NCBI GenBank assembly: GCA_900107185.1 | Contig: FNPA01000008.1 | Span: 1-64,000 of the forward strand | Length of the DNA stretch: 64,000 bases | Source of the DNA: Ruminococcaceae bacterium YAD3003 | Lineage (GTDB): Bacteria; Bacillota; Clostridia; Saccharofermentanales; Saccharofermentanaceae | Reading direction: 5' to 3' | In this document: positions 8,422 through 17,539 of the stretch, piece after piece | Layout of the letters: every line of letters starts with the position of its first letter | Numbering within the stretch: position 1 is the first letter of the stretch | Notes under the pieces: model-generated | Databases searched by the model: none | Told to the model about the DNA's origin: nothing | Seen by the model: only the letters and a program-made list of their open reading frames with translations | Position numbers and translations under genes: made by a program

Positions 8422-10056
8422 TCAGGTTGTCTTCTTACTAGCTGAACCTCTCTTAAGCAACTTAGCCTTAAACTTGTTGATCCATTCAGTAGCCTCTTCC
8501 ATACGAAGGATTGTAGCCATAAGGAAATATACAACTATAGCTACTATTCCTTTCGCAGCTACTATCAAAAGCTGGACGATCTTACCGCCCTGAGCCGGGA
8601 AAAATCTGTCTGCGAGGTATACGATGCCTGTCATTACTGCAACACAAACAGCACTCTTGAGAAGGAATTTGAAAATACCGTGAGGTGCAATATCCTTCTG
8701 TCTGCAATATGCAATCGAGAGCATAATCATCTGGCAGATATTGGTAAATGAATAAGCCAGAGACAAGGATAACGGACCTGCGCCCATCGAGATCAAGATG
8801 GAACAAACTGCGGGATTTACAACAAGACCTATAGCTCCTGCAATAAGCGGGAACCAGTTCTTACCGATGGCATAAAACGCCTGATTAAATACATGAATAA
8901 CAGTTGCAGTAACTATTGCACTGCAGAATCCCAAAAGGAACGTTGCTGCCGTCTGGGCATTCTGGTCTGTATAAGATGATGACCACTGGTATATTGCCTT
9001 AACAACATCCAGATTCAATACCGCAATAAAGGCAGCTGAAGGAATTGTCATGAACAGCGCACTCTTCATAGAGTGGGAAACGAGTTCAGAAGCTTTTTTA
9101 TAGTTTTTGGACTTGTAATCACCTGAAAGTTCAGGGGTCATTACAGTCGTAATGGCAACAACGAATACAGAATAAGGTATCTGCCAGATAGTAGATGCAT
9201 TTCTGAATCCGAATACACTTCCCGCATCAAACTTCAGAGCAAAACCGTTAAGAACAACAGTATTGATCTGTATAACAGATGCAGAAATCAGAATCGGAAC
9301 CGCACGTAAAACCAACTTACCAAATTCCCTGTCAGCCAAATGGAAATCCAGTTTGAATTTTCTTGTCTGTCTGAAACCTAATATGTATTGGAACAGGAAA
9401 TACAGTACTGATGCAATAAGTATTCCGCCTGTTGTCCACAAAAGATTTTTAAGTGAGTTTCCACCGAAAACAAAAATAGCGGCAATTACAAAGACGTTAT
9501 AAAAAATCGGTGCAAATGATGTGATCGTAAATTTCCTGTATGAGATCAGGATACCATTGCAGAGCGCTGCGAGCATAATGAAGAAGATCTGCGGGAACAG
9601 CAACTTTGATGCCTGGGCAGCGAGAGCGATCGTTTCTGCATTTTCCTTGTGAAACAACCCATAGAAATTATACAAAGGCTCAGAAAACAGCGAACCGAAT
9701 GTACAGCATACGAGCATAACAATGCAAACCGCAGTAATAAACTTGCTGACAGTCTTAATGGCTTCCTTCTCTTTTCCTATAGCCAGATGTGCACTAAGAT
9801 ACGGTGCAATAGTTGAATAGATCGCACCACCAACAAGAAGGTTATAGAAAAGATCAGGAATATTGAATGCGAGAATATAACTGTCGCGATATACATCGGA
9901 GAACTTCATCGACACAACGATATCGCGAATAAGTCCGGAAAACTTAACCAGTATTACGCCAAAACCGACAATAAGAGCCGATAAAGCAAAACTCATCCCC
10001 TTCTTCTTTGCAGGGGACTTAACAGTCTTGTTCTCTACTCCGTTATTTTCAGCCAA
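8422..10056 (-). CDS. murJ: Lipid II flippase MurJ (MviN family)
   Basis: 544 residues with about 14 membrane segments. The MATE-like MurJ/MviN features include SGLIRDIVVSMKFSDVYRDSYILAFNIPDLFYNLL near the N-terminus and FNQAFYAIGKNWFPLIAGAIGLVVNP in the second half. It moves the lipid-linked peptidoglycan precursor to the outer face of the membrane. The first codon is TTG at 10056, immediately after the cinA stop (TAA TTG), with GAAGG just upstream, so translation is probably coupled. The charged C-terminal tail (KFKAKLLKRGSASKKTT) is cytoplasmic. It sits in a minus-strand chain with ftsK and cinA. Confidence 0.92.
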   Translation of the reverse strand: MAENNGVENKTVKSPAKKKGMSFALSALIVGFGVILVKFSGLIRDIVVSMKFSDVYRDSYILAFNIPDLFYNLLVGGAIYSTIAPYLSAHLAIGKEKEAIKTVSKFITAVCIVMLVCCTFGSLFSEPLYNFYGLFHKENAETIALAAQASKLLFPQIFFIMLAALCNGILISYRKFTITSFAPIFYNVFVIAAIFVFGGNSLKNLLWTTGGILIASVLYFLFQYILGFRQTRKFKLDFHLADREFGKLVLRAVPILISASVIQINTVVLNGFALKFDAGSVFGFRNASTIWQIPYSVFVVAITTVMTPELSGDYKSKNYKKASELVSHSMKSALFMTIPSAAFIAVLNLDVVKAIYQWSSSYTDQNAQTAATFLLGFCSAIVTATVIHVFNQAFYAIGKNWFPLIAGAIGLVVNPAVCSILISMGAGPLSLSLAYSFTNICQMIMLSIAYCRQKDIAPHGIFKFLLKSAVCVAVMTGIVYLADRFFPAQGGKIVQLLIVAAKGIVAIVVYFLMATILRMEEATEWINKFKAKLLKRGSASKKTT

Positions 10057-10560
10057 TTAACCTTCGCCTCTCTCGATAAGTCCGGCAGCATATTTAATTG
10101 CCGCCAAAACAGTGTCGGTGCGTATAGTATCTCTATTGCCCGTAAAGTTCAACCTTAATGCTCCGGCGATACCGCGTTTCGGGTAGCAATACCCCATATA
10201 AACCGTTCCAACAGGTTTGCCGGGCAGATCTCCCGTAGGTCCTGCTATTCCGGTAACAGATACAGCCAAATCACAACCGATTACTCTGCAGGCACCTTCA
10301 GCCATTGCTTTCGCGCATTCTTCAGAAACCTCTGTATGCTGTTCTATAATTTCTGAAGAAACACCAAGAACGTTCTCTTTTACTTCGTTTGTATAAGATA
10401 CGACAGAACCCTTAAAGGCAGAAGATGCGCCGGGAACCTCTACAACTGAGGCTGAAATAAGTCCTCCTGTAAGGCTCTCAGCAAAGCCGAATGTTATTCC
10501 GGCTTCAGAAGCTAACCGAATAAGCGCCTGTGACGCATTGAATATACCGTTATCAGCCAT
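10057..10560 (-). CDS. CinA C-terminal domain protein (nicotinamide-nucleotide amidase type)
   Basis: 167 residues, corresponding only to the C-terminal (PncC-like) domain of CinA, which deamidates NMN. Conserved motifs are FAESLTGGLISA, VPGASSAFKGSVVSYTNEVKENVLGV, TEVSEECAKAMAEGA and AVSVTGIAGPTGDLPGKPVGTVYMG. The N-terminal MoCF-like domain of full-length CinA is absent, as in many stand-alone PncC proteins. The ATG at 10560 overlaps the end of ftsK (ATGGCTGA), so translational coupling is likely; an in-frame start at 10584 would lie deep inside ftsK without a better site. Confidence 0.92.
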   Translation of the reverse strand: MADNGIFNASQALIRLASEAGITFGFAESLTGGLISASVVEVPGASSAFKGSVVSYTNEVKENVLGVSSEIIEQHTEVSEECAKAMAEGACRVIGCDLAVSVTGIAGPTGDLPGKPVGTVYMGYCYPKRGIAGALRLNFTGNRDTIRTDTVLAAIKYAAGLIERGEG

Positions 10561-13546
10561 CACTATTTCTTGCCTGAATCTCAAGCCATTCAGTCTCTGT
10601 AATCAGGATCTTTCTCGGCTTACTGCCTTCATAAGGTCCAATGATCTTCTTCTTTTCCAATTCATCTACGAGTCTGGCCGCTCTCGGATAACCGATTCCG
10701 AGTCTTCTCTGAAGAACGGATACACTTGCACTGCCGTTCTCAAGCACTGTCTGTACTGCCTGGTTAAAGAGATCATCTGTATCAGATCCGCCGCCTGATG
10801 AACCGCCTGATGAAGAACCGCCCTGTGCCTGGCCTTCACCTGCAGTAACTCTGTCGATATCCTTGATGATAGCTTCGTCGTACATCGCACCGAAATTCTT
10901 CTTAAGGTACTCAACTACAGCTTCAACTTCTTCATCCTTAAGGAATGCGCCCTGTCCTCTTACAGGCTGTGGTGCGCTCATAGGAGCATAGAGCATGTCT
11001 CCCTTACCAAGGAGCTTCTCAGCACCATACTGGTCAAGAATCGTTCTTGAGTCGACACCTGACGTTACGGCAAAGGCAATTCTCGAACCGATATTAGCCT
11101 TGATTACGCCCGTAATGACATCAACAGAAGGTCTTTGTGTAGCGATAAGCAAATGGATACCTGCAGCTCTCGCAAGAGCAGCAAGTCTTGAGATATAAGT
11201 CTCGACTTCCTTAGCGGCAACCATCATGAGTTCCGCGAGCTCGTCGATAACGATAAGGATCAAGGGTAAATGTTCAACCTGAGGATCGTTCTTATACTTT
11301 TCGTTAAAGCCCTTAATATCTCTTACCTGGCCTTCTTCGAAAAGCTTATATCTTCTCTGCATTTCGATTACCGCCCAGTTGAGAGCTCCTGCAGCCTTCT
11401 TAGGGTCTGTAATTACCGGCATGATCAGGTGCGGTACACCGTTATAAACTGAGAGTTCAACGACCTTAGGGTCTACGAGGATCATTCTGACTTCTTCAGG
11501 TGAAGAATGAACCAGGATACTCGTAAGAATGGAGTTGATACAAACGGACTTACCAGAACCAGTAGAACCTGCGATCATGAGGTGAGGCATCTTGGCCAGG
11601 TCACAATATATAGGTCTTCCGGGGATATCTCTTCCGAGTGCAACCGTAAGAGGCGATGCAGCTTTGAATTCCTTTGTTTCAACAAGACCTCTCAATTGAA
11701 CCGCAGTAGGAACATCGTTAGGAATCTCAATACCGATGGCACTCTTACCCGGAATAGGAGCCTCAATTCTGATCGATATAGCTGCCATTGCGAGCATGAT
11801 GTCATCCTGAAGATTCGTAACTCTGGATACCTTTGTACCTGTTTCGAGAGTCAACTCAAATCTGGTAATCGAAGGACCATGTGTAATGTTTACAACGTCT
11901 GCATTAATACCAAAACTCTTGAGTGCTTCTTCCAGCTTATGTGCCTTAGCCTTAAGCTTTTTCTCCAGATCCGCATCTGCACGCTGCTTAATATCAGGTG
12001 CGAGAATGCTGGTAGGAGCAGGTCTGTAATTTCTGAGTTTTTTCTTCTGCATACGAAGCTGTGCCTCGTGCTGCTTTGTCTCTTCAGCAAATTCAATAGC
12101 AGGAGACGAAGGTACAGGTGCACTGCTGTTTGAAGTCTTAAACTTTCTTCCCTCGGTCCTGCTGAAACCTTCAGAATCTTCATTAACGGCATTAATAGTT
12201 ACACCATCGTTGGAAGTGTTAATGGCGGGTTCTGTTGGCTGATATGCTTCCTGTGTTTCACCCTGAGACAGGCTGTTATATACAGAGGGTCTGATTCTGG
12301 GTTCTCTTACTGAACGTTCAGGCTCGGAATAATCGTATTCTGAACCTTCATTTCCTTCCCTGACCTCATAAAGATCACTGCCACCGCTGTAGATGTCTTC
12401 TTCCTCTTCAGCCTTAGCCTTTTTCTCATCATCAGGAGTCAGATCGATGAAATCCTGTTTCTTCGGATCAAGGAAAGAAGGTGTTCCGAGTTTCTTCTGC
12501 TTGACCTTGTCACGTGCATTCAAACGGTCAGATGTATAAGCAAAATCTGCTGAAACATCAGAGTCACCTGAAACATCGTATTCTTTCTCGTTATAAGCGA
12601 GCTTACCGGGGTCCTGATCAACAGCATGTATCTGTCCGCCAGTAAGTTTATCTACGTCTGTAAAACCTGTGCGGCCGTCGATAGGCATATTGGTCATGAA
12701 GGGACCCTGTTTGTCATAAGAAGGAGCACCTGTTCTGGGAGACCCTGTCTGGACAAATCTTGAATCGCTGCCGGAATTGAACTGGGGTACAACTCCGTTA
12801 TCACCATAAGTAATAACCGTAGTGCCTGCTCTCGGTCTGGGATTTTGTGCTCTAGGGCTCTCGTAACCATTACCTGAATAGATCTGGTAATTAGGATCCT
12901 TCTGCTTTTGGTTCTTGTGGCTTACAACAGAGCTGTAAACTTTGCCTGAAGCAGCACTGATAGCTTTGGCAGTCTTCTTTGCAGTAGCCTTAAGAGACAC
13001 TCTGAATACGAGCAGGATCTGTGTAAGCAGGAAGACAATAATCGTAAGTATTCCAATGACATTACCGATTACTTCATAGAGTGCAACCGCAATTGCTCCT
13101 CCGATAATTCCTCCCGGCAGAACAGTCGAAGAATTCACGGGATTAGTGATAATCTCAGCATTCTCTCCGGATTCCCATAAAACAGACAAAGCCTTAAGAG
13201 CGGATGTTTTTCCATCTGCAGTCTGACACAAACCTTCGAAATAACCCATATCCATAGAGCATAATGCCAGCAGCGCTGATGCTGAAACGAGCAACAGGAT
13301 AACGCTTCTGACTCTTATTCCGGATACACCCTGTCTCTTCTCGAAAAAAACATCCAGAGCAACATAAAGTATGTAAAGAGGAATCGCATATGCTGCCATT
13401 CCGATAAGTCCAAAAAAGAAACTCTTTGCAGTAGCTCCGATAATACCTGTCAGGGAAACAGGAAGATAGAAGATCAGTATCATTGCTATTGCTGCAAAGA
13501 ACAATACTATTCCGGCAGCTTCTTTGCGGGAAGTGTCTCTACTCAA
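10553..13546 (-). CDS. ftsK: DNA translocase FtsK/SpoIIIE
   Basis: 997 residues. The N-terminus has about four membrane segments (to ~190), then a long low-complexity linker (~200-520, acidic and Pro/Ser-rich), then the alpha/beta motor with DIPGRPIYCDLAKMPHLMIAG, Walker A GSTGSGKS (~660-667), Walker B LILIVIDELAEL and ATQRPSVDVITG. After a Gly/Ser-rich spacer, the winged-helix gamma domain (~925-985: LENGSASVSVLQRRLGIGYPRAARLVDELE) should read polar KOPS/SRS-type sequences. It pumps chromosomal DNA through the division septum. The start is TTG at 13546: AGGAGG lies 8 bases upstream, and the codon overlaps the NUDIX stop (TTGA). Confidence 0.96.
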   Translation of the reverse strand: MSRDTSRKEAAGIVLFFAAIAMILIFYLPVSLTGIIGATAKSFFFGLIGMAAYAIPLYILYVALDVFFEKRQGVSGIRVRSVILLLVSASALLALCSMDMGYFEGLCQTADGKTSALKALSVLWESGENAEIITNPVNSSTVLPGGIIGGAIAVALYEVIGNVIGILTIIVFLLTQILLVFRVSLKATAKKTAKAISAASGKVYSSVVSHKNQKQKDPNYQIYSGNGYESPRAQNPRPRAGTTVITYGDNGVVPQFNSGSDSRFVQTGSPRTGAPSYDKQGPFMTNMPIDGRTGFTDVDKLTGGQIHAVDQDPGKLAYNEKEYDVSGDSDVSADFAYTSDRLNARDKVKQKKLGTPSFLDPKKQDFIDLTPDDEKKAKAEEEEDIYSGGSDLYEVREGNEGSEYDYSEPERSVREPRIRPSVYNSLSQGETQEAYQPTEPAINTSNDGVTINAVNEDSEGFSRTEGRKFKTSNSSAPVPSSPAIEFAEETKQHEAQLRMQKKKLRNYRPAPTSILAPDIKQRADADLEKKLKAKAHKLEEALKSFGINADVVNITHGPSITRFELTLETGTKVSRVTNLQDDIMLAMAAISIRIEAPIPGKSAIGIEIPNDVPTAVQLRGLVETKEFKAASPLTVALGRDIPGRPIYCDLAKMPHLMIAGSTGSGKSVCINSILTSILVHSSPEEVRMILVDPKVVELSVYNGVPHLIMPVITDPKKAAGALNWAVIEMQRRYKLFEEGQVRDIKGFNEKYKNDPQVEHLPLILIVIDELAELMMVAAKEVETYISRLAALARAAGIHLLIATQRPSVDVITGVIKANIGSRIAFAVTSGVDSRTILDQYGAEKLLGKGDMLYAPMSAPQPVRGQGAFLKDEEVEAVVEYLKKNFGAMYDEAIIKDIDRVTAGEGQAQGGSSSGGSSGGGSDTDDLFNQAVQTVLENGSASVSVLQRRLGIGYPRAARLVDELEKKKIIGPYEGSKPRKILITETEWLEIQARNSDG

Positions 13547-14103
13547 ATTCCAAACCTCCTAGCCGCCTTATATAACAGAATTACAGTCTTCGAATCATTG
13601 ATCGTTCCGTTATCTGCCATCTCGACAGCTTCTTTTAGAGACATCTTAACAGTAGAGATGTACTCATTTTCGTCCGGCGTGCCACCCTTGTATTCGAGTT
13701 CAGTACCAATGTAGAGGTAAATAACCTCACTGCAATATCCGGGAGTAGCTACCATGTTTCCGACAGACTCGATCTTGCCGGCCGTAAAACCTGTCTCCTC
13801 AGTAATTTCTCTGGAAGCACAATCAAAAGGATCCTCGCCCTTCTCTATCTTGCCTGCAGGAGCTTCGAGCATTACCTTCTCGAAAGGACTTCTGAACTGC
13901 TTTACCAGATAGCAGTTGCCTTCTTCATCCAACGGAAGGATGCATGCACCGCCATTGTGCTTAACGATCTCCCTGTGGGATGTCTTTCCCTCAGGAGTAA
14001 GTATTTCCTTTATCTCAACATCGAAAACTCTTCCCTCATAGATCGTTTCTTTGGAAACGGTCTTCTCGAAAAGCATATCGTCATCGCAATTGATCTTGCC
14101 CAT
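13543..14103 (-). CDS. NUDIX hydrolase, ADP-ribose pyrophosphatase type
   Basis: 186 residues. The complete NUDIX box GKIEKGEDPFDCASREITEETGF follows the pattern G-x5-E-x7-R-E-U-x-E-E-x-G-U. The AP-rich context upstream (EAPAGKIEKGE) and the P two residues after VATPG are typical of the ADP-ribose pyrophosphatase (NudF) subgroup, which hydrolyses ADP-ribose and related nucleotide sugars. It starts one base inside the rnhA stop (TAATG) and overlaps ftsK by 4 bases, so it is part of a tightly coupled operon. Confidence 0.92.
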   Translation of the reverse strand: MGKINCDDDMLFEKTVSKETIYEGRVFDVEIKEILTPEGKTSHREIVKHNGGACILPLDEEGNCYLVKQFRSPFEKVMLEAPAGKIEKGEDPFDCASREITEETGFTAGKIESVGNMVATPGYCSEVIYLYIGTELEYKGGTPDENEYISTVKMSLKEAVEMADNGTINDSKTVILLYKAARRFGI

Positions 14104-14567
14104 TAATTATTCCCCTTGCTACCACTGAGTTTTTTCCACTCTGCTACTGCGAGCTCATCACAGCGGTTATTAAATTCGTTATCAGCATGTCCCTTGACCT
14201 TATGGAAAGTCACATCGTGCATGGCAGTCAGGTCAATCAGTTCTTTCCAGAGGTCACTGTTTGCCACCTCAGCCTTTGCACTGTTCTTCCAGCCGTTTTT
14301 AACCCACTTGCCTATCCAGTTCTGTTCAAAAGCATTTACCACATAAGCACTGTCGCTGTAGATGTCTACCTTACACGGGCGCTTCAGAGCCTTAAGACCC
14401 TCAATGACGGCCATAAGCTCCATACGGTTGTTGGTGGTATCGCGTTCACCGCCGGACATTTCTTTCTTAGCTCCGCCGGCCATTAGAATAGCGGCCCAAC
14501 CACCCGGTCCCGGATTACCGGAACACGCTCCGTCGGTATATATTGTGACTTCGCTGATTACTGCCAT
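14103..14567 (-). CDS. rnhA: Ribonuclease HI
   Basis: 154 residues, full length for the family. The catalytic acidic residues are visible: Asp12 in YTDGACSGNPGPGGWA, Glu50 in NNRMELMAVIEGL, Asp72 in IYSDSAYV, and the C-terminal VKGHADNEFNNRCDELA with His and Asp. It removes RNA from RNA-DNA hybrids. The ribosome binding site is weak, but proC ends only 19 bases upstream, so reinitiation is likely. Confidence 0.96.
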   Translation of the reverse strand: MAVISEVTIYTDGACSGNPGPGGWAAILMAGGAKKEMSGGERDTTNNRMELMAVIEGLKALKRPCKVDIYSDSAYVVNAFEQNWIGKWVKNGWKNSAKAEVANSDLWKELIDLTAMHDVTFHKVKGHADNEFNNRCDELAVAEWKKLSGSKGNN

Positions 14568-14586
14568 ATTTGATACGGATCAGGGC

Positions 14587-15390
14587 TCACTTATTGCCCT
14601 TCATCTCCTGAGTCTTGTCATAAGCCGCAGTAACAGACTTGATTACTGCATTTCTGAGGCCATTCTCTTCGAGAGCCATAACTCCGGCTATTGTTGTTCC
14701 TCCCGGAGAACATACCATGTCCTTAAGAACTGCAGGATGTGTACCTGTTTCAAGAGCGAGTTTACCTGAACCTGCAACTGTTGCAGCAGCGATCTTAAGA
14801 GCGTCAGCTCTCTTAATTCCGAGACTTACAGCTGCATCAGCCATTGCCTCAATGAAAAGCATTACGTAAGCAGGACCGGTTCCTGATACGCATCCGATTG
14901 CATCCAAAGTATTCTCATCGCAGAGGATCGTCTCGCCACAAGTATTCAAAAGTTTAATAACAAACTCTGATTCTGAGTCATTAAGACCAACAGGGCAGAC
15001 TGCAGCAACGCCGAGTCCTACCTGTGCAGGTGTATTAGGCATGATTCTTACGAACTTTCTGCCTTCACCAAGGATACCGCCTATTCTATCGCAAGTAACT
15101 GCAGCTGCAATGGAAAGTACGATTGCATCAAACTTAAGGCTGTCCTTAATACCCTTCAATGCATCGTCAAAATGAATCGGCTTAACTGCCATAAGAACAT
15201 AATCTGCATTTTCTACGGCTTCCTGAGCTGTAGCTGCCTGATTAACGCCAAGATCAGCTGCACACTTAGCGCAAGCTTCGGTATATACATCAAAGCACCA
15301 GGCCTCTGAAGGATTAATAACTCCTCCCTTAACAAATCCGCCCAAAAGGGCCTTACCCATGTTGCCGGTGCCTATAACTGCTAATTTCAT
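14587..15390 (-). CDS. proC: Pyrroline-5-carboxylate reductase
   Basis: 267 residues, the usual length. The N-terminal NAD(P)H-binding loop is GTGNMGKALLGG. The domain signatures VLMAVKP, RIMPNTPAQVGLG, CVSGTGPAYVMLFIEAMADAAV and the final block VCSPGGTTIAGVMALEENGLR are all present. It catalyses the last step of proline synthesis. AAGGAG lies 10 bases before the ATG. It heads the minus-strand operon proC-rnhA-NUDIX-ftsK-cinA-murJ. Two overlapping TATAAT-like sequences precede it, without a clear -35. Confidence 0.96.
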   Translation of the reverse strand: MKLAVIGTGNMGKALLGGFVKGGVINPSEAWCFDVYTEACAKCAADLGVNQAATAQEAVENADYVLMAVKPIHFDDALKGIKDSLKFDAIVLSIAAAVTCDRIGGILGEGRKFVRIMPNTPAQVGLGVAAVCPVGLNDSESEFVIKLLNTCGETILCDENTLDAIGCVSGTGPAYVMLFIEAMADAAVSLGIKRADALKIAAATVAGSGKLALETGTHPAVLKDMVCSPGGTTIAGVMALEENGLRNAVIKSVTAAYDKTQEMKGNK

Positions 15391-15444
15391 AGAGTTTTGC
15401 TCCTTAATTATAATATTATAAACGGTTCAATCTTAACATTACCC

Positions 15445-15473
15445 TTGACATAGTGCAAACCAACCATTAAACT
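15445..15473 (+). promoter_or_regulatory. tRNA-Trp promoter
   Basis: TTGACA (15445-15450), a 17-bp spacer and TAAACT (15468-15473). The predicted start at about 15480 is 8 bases before the mature tRNA. Confidence 0.8.
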
Positions 15474-15487
15474 GTTCGTTGCAACAC

Positions 15488-15562
15488 AGGGGAGTGGCTC
15501 AACGGTAGAGCAGCGGTCTCCAAAACCGCCGGTTGCGCGTTCAAATCGTGTCTCCCCTGCCA
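15488..15562 (+). tRNA. tRNA-Trp (anticodon CCA)
   Basis: A 75-nt cloverleaf with encoded CCA. The acceptor stem AGGGGAG pairs with CTCCCCT; the anticodon stem GCGGT/ACCGC encloses loop CTCCAAA, giving anticodon CCA; the T-loop is TTCAAAT. It is a single tRNA with its own promoter and terminator. Confidence 0.96.
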
Positions 15563-15565
15563 TTA

Positions 15566-15595
15566 AAAAAGGCTGTCTTAATTGACAGCCTTTTT
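15566..15595 (+). terminator. Terminator after tRNA-Trp
   Basis: AAAAAGGCTGTC / GACAGCCTTTTT, a 12-bp stem with loop TTAATT. The A and T flanks make it potentially bidirectional, also serving the minus-strand gene ending at 15620. Confidence 0.9.
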
Positions 15596-15619
15596 GCTTT
15601 TCTTAAGTTTTTTGTCCCA

Positions 15620-16609
15620 TTAAGTAACTGTTTCAGGCATAGAAGTCGTTTCTTCTGATACAGCAGATGTAGAAGCTGTTACTTCAAGTGTAGAACCGAT
15701 CATGGATTCGTTGATTGAGTTTTTAGGAACAGCCTCGATAACGATGTAAGTCTTCTCAACGCCATCAACAGTCTTCTTTACAGGTATCAGTCTGAATGCG
15801 ATATCGCCTCTGCAGGTATAAAGATTGTCGCCCTTATAATCATTCATTGCATGAATTGCAATATCCAGAGCATCAAACTTTGACAGTTCAGGATAAAGAG
15901 CCTGTAAAGTATTGGCAAAAATCATCCAGACCGGATCAAAATCGTATTCAACATAAACTCTGATGTAAGCGACTTCATTGTCTGTCTTTCTCGTAGCACC
16001 CTCTAATCCGGCATCAAGGATCAATGAAGCATCACCGTTGAAATAGTCAACATAACTGCTGTCCACCGTAAATGTCTCTTTTTCAGCAAGAATGCTGGGT
16101 GTGGTAGAACGGTCAACGTAATTAACGTAATTGATACCGATATCCATACCATTCGCGTACAACTGTGTAGCTACATCGGCATTATCGTATCTTGTTCTGA
16201 ATTCATCTAATGTAAAACCCATTGAAGGTGATTTTGAATTCGGGAGCATGAAATAGATAACAGCTACAACAATCGCAACGAAAGCAAGGATAACCATAAC
16301 CGGAATGACCGGATCCCTTTTGCATCTTTCTGCAAAACTGAGTTTTTCCCATTCCTGTTTCTCGGGAGATACAGCAACAGCCTTCTTCTCAACCGGTTTC
16401 TTCTCTTTTACGGGTTTCTCTTCCTCTTCAGATTCGTCCTCTTCCTCAAAAGACTCATCAGTAACTGCTTCAGCCTCTTCTTCAGAAGACTCTACATCTT
16501 CGGAAACCTCGGAAACTTCAACTTCTTCAGATTCAATCTCTTCGATTTCTTCTGACTTCTTAATATCTTTCTTTTCAGGCTTTACGCCCTTCTTTTTACC
16601 TTTAGACAT
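15620..16609 (-). CDS. Membrane protein with long acidic cytoplasmic N-terminus, function unknown
   Basis: 329 residues from the ATG at 16609 (MSKGKKKGVKP), which has GGAGG at the right distance; the open frame extends further upstream but lacks a start signal. Residues 1-~105 are extremely charged: a Lys-rich start, then a Glu/Ser-rich stretch (EEIEEIESEEVEVSEVSEDV) and another Lys/Glu block. One membrane segment follows (VIPVMVILAFVAIVVAVIYFML), then a ~200-residue beta-rich domain (FTLDEFRTRYD, VRVYVEYDFDPVWMIFANTL, YTCRGDIAFRLIPV), probably outside the cell, ending in a Thr/Ser-rich tail. No enzyme motif is visible. Confidence 0.85.
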   Translation of the reverse strand: MSKGKKKGVKPEKKDIKKSEEIEEIESEEVEVSEVSEDVESSEEEAEAVTDESFEEEDESEEEEKPVKEKKPVEKKAVAVSPEKQEWEKLSFAERCKRDPVIPVMVILAFVAIVVAVIYFMLPNSKSPSMGFTLDEFRTRYDNADVATQLYANGMDIGINYVNYVDRSTTPSILAEKETFTVDSSYVDYFNGDASLILDAGLEGATRKTDNEVAYIRVYVEYDFDPVWMIFANTLQALYPELSKFDALDIAIHAMNDYKGDNLYTCRGDIAFRLIPVKKTVDGVEKTYIVIEAVPKNSINESMIGSTLEVTASTSAVSEETTSMPETVT

Positions 16610-16745
16610 GCGGAATCCTCCATTTAACCCAAATATTATAAAGATAAAGTCCGCACTTGTAAAACTCGAAAAATCCCAAATCTCTGCAAGCCTTCTCAGA
16701 ATCGTGTAAAATAAATGCCAGGATAGAATCCAAGGGGGATAAAAT

Positions 16746-17450
16746 ATGCCGCATCTTTTGATTTCAGGTGGCACAAAAGGAATTGGAAGAGCATGTGTCG
16801 GACTTTTCGCTGAGAGAGGTTTTAAAGTCACGTCTTTGAGCCGTACCGGAACTCCTGATAATGCTGTAGAAGGCGTTTTATATCTGCAATGTGACGTCAA
16901 AGATCCTGAATCTGTCAAAAAGGCTGTGGACACAGCTATTGAAGAAAACGGTTCAGTTGATGTGCTCATTTCGAACGCAGGAATCGCTGTTTCAGGACTG
17001 GCACAGGACTTCAAATACCAGGACTACAGAGATGTAATGGACACAAATTTCGGCGGCCTGTTTAATCTTGCCAGTGCAGTTATTCCCTGCATGGTAAGAC
17101 AGGGCAAAGGGGTTATTCTTGCAACTTCATCCATGTGGGGTCAGACAGGTGCATCTTGCGAAGCTTTATACTCAGCGAGCAAAGGAGCTGTTGATTCCTA
17201 CATTAAGGCTCTGGCTAAGGAATTAGGCCCTTCCGGCATCAGAGTTAATGCAGTTTCACCCGGTGCAATCGATACAGACATGATGAGCTGTTACGATGAT
17301 GAGACAAAGCAGGTAATCTGTGACGACACTCCGCTCGGTAAATTGGGATCACCAAATGAGATCGCTGAAGTCATGTATTTCCTTCAGTCAGATAAGGCTT
17401 CATTTATCACCGGACAGATAATAGGCGCAAACGGCGGATATCTTATTTAA
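16746..17450 (+). CDS. Short-chain dehydrogenase/reductase (FabG-like)
   Basis: 234 residues, a classical SDR. It has the nucleotide-binding loop SGGTKGIGRACVG, then NAG in DVLISNAGIAVSG, the catalytic Ser...Tyr-xxx-Lys set (ATSSMWGQTGASCEALYSASK) and NAVSPGAIDTDMM. Substrate cannot be deduced; the fold is that of 3-oxoacyl-ACP reductases, but there are no fatty-acid genes nearby. GGGGGA precedes the ATG. It is divergent from the acidic membrane protein, with a 136-bp shared upstream region. Confidence 0.9.
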   Translation: MPHLLISGGTKGIGRACVGLFAERGFKVTSLSRTGTPDNAVEGVLYLQCDVKDPESVKKAVDTAIEENGSVDVLISNAGIAVSGLAQDFKYQDYRDVMDTNFGGLFNLASAVIPCMVRQGKGVILATSSMWGQTGASCEALYSASKGAVDSYIKALAKELGPSGIRVNAVSPGAIDTDMMSCYDDETKQVICDDTPLGKLGSPNEIAEVMYFLQSDKASFITGQIIGANGGYLI

Positions 17451-17539
17451 TTGCGTCTTGTGTTTCTATCATTTAGAATATAAAAGCTTGCGCGTTTACG
17501 CGTGAACTTTACCTTAAGCTACAGAAAGGAGCGGACCTT

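Noticed and set aside
16305-16709. Plus-strand Ser-rich frame
   Set aside because: It is the antisense shadow of the Glu/Lys-rich N-terminus of the membrane protein on the minus strand.
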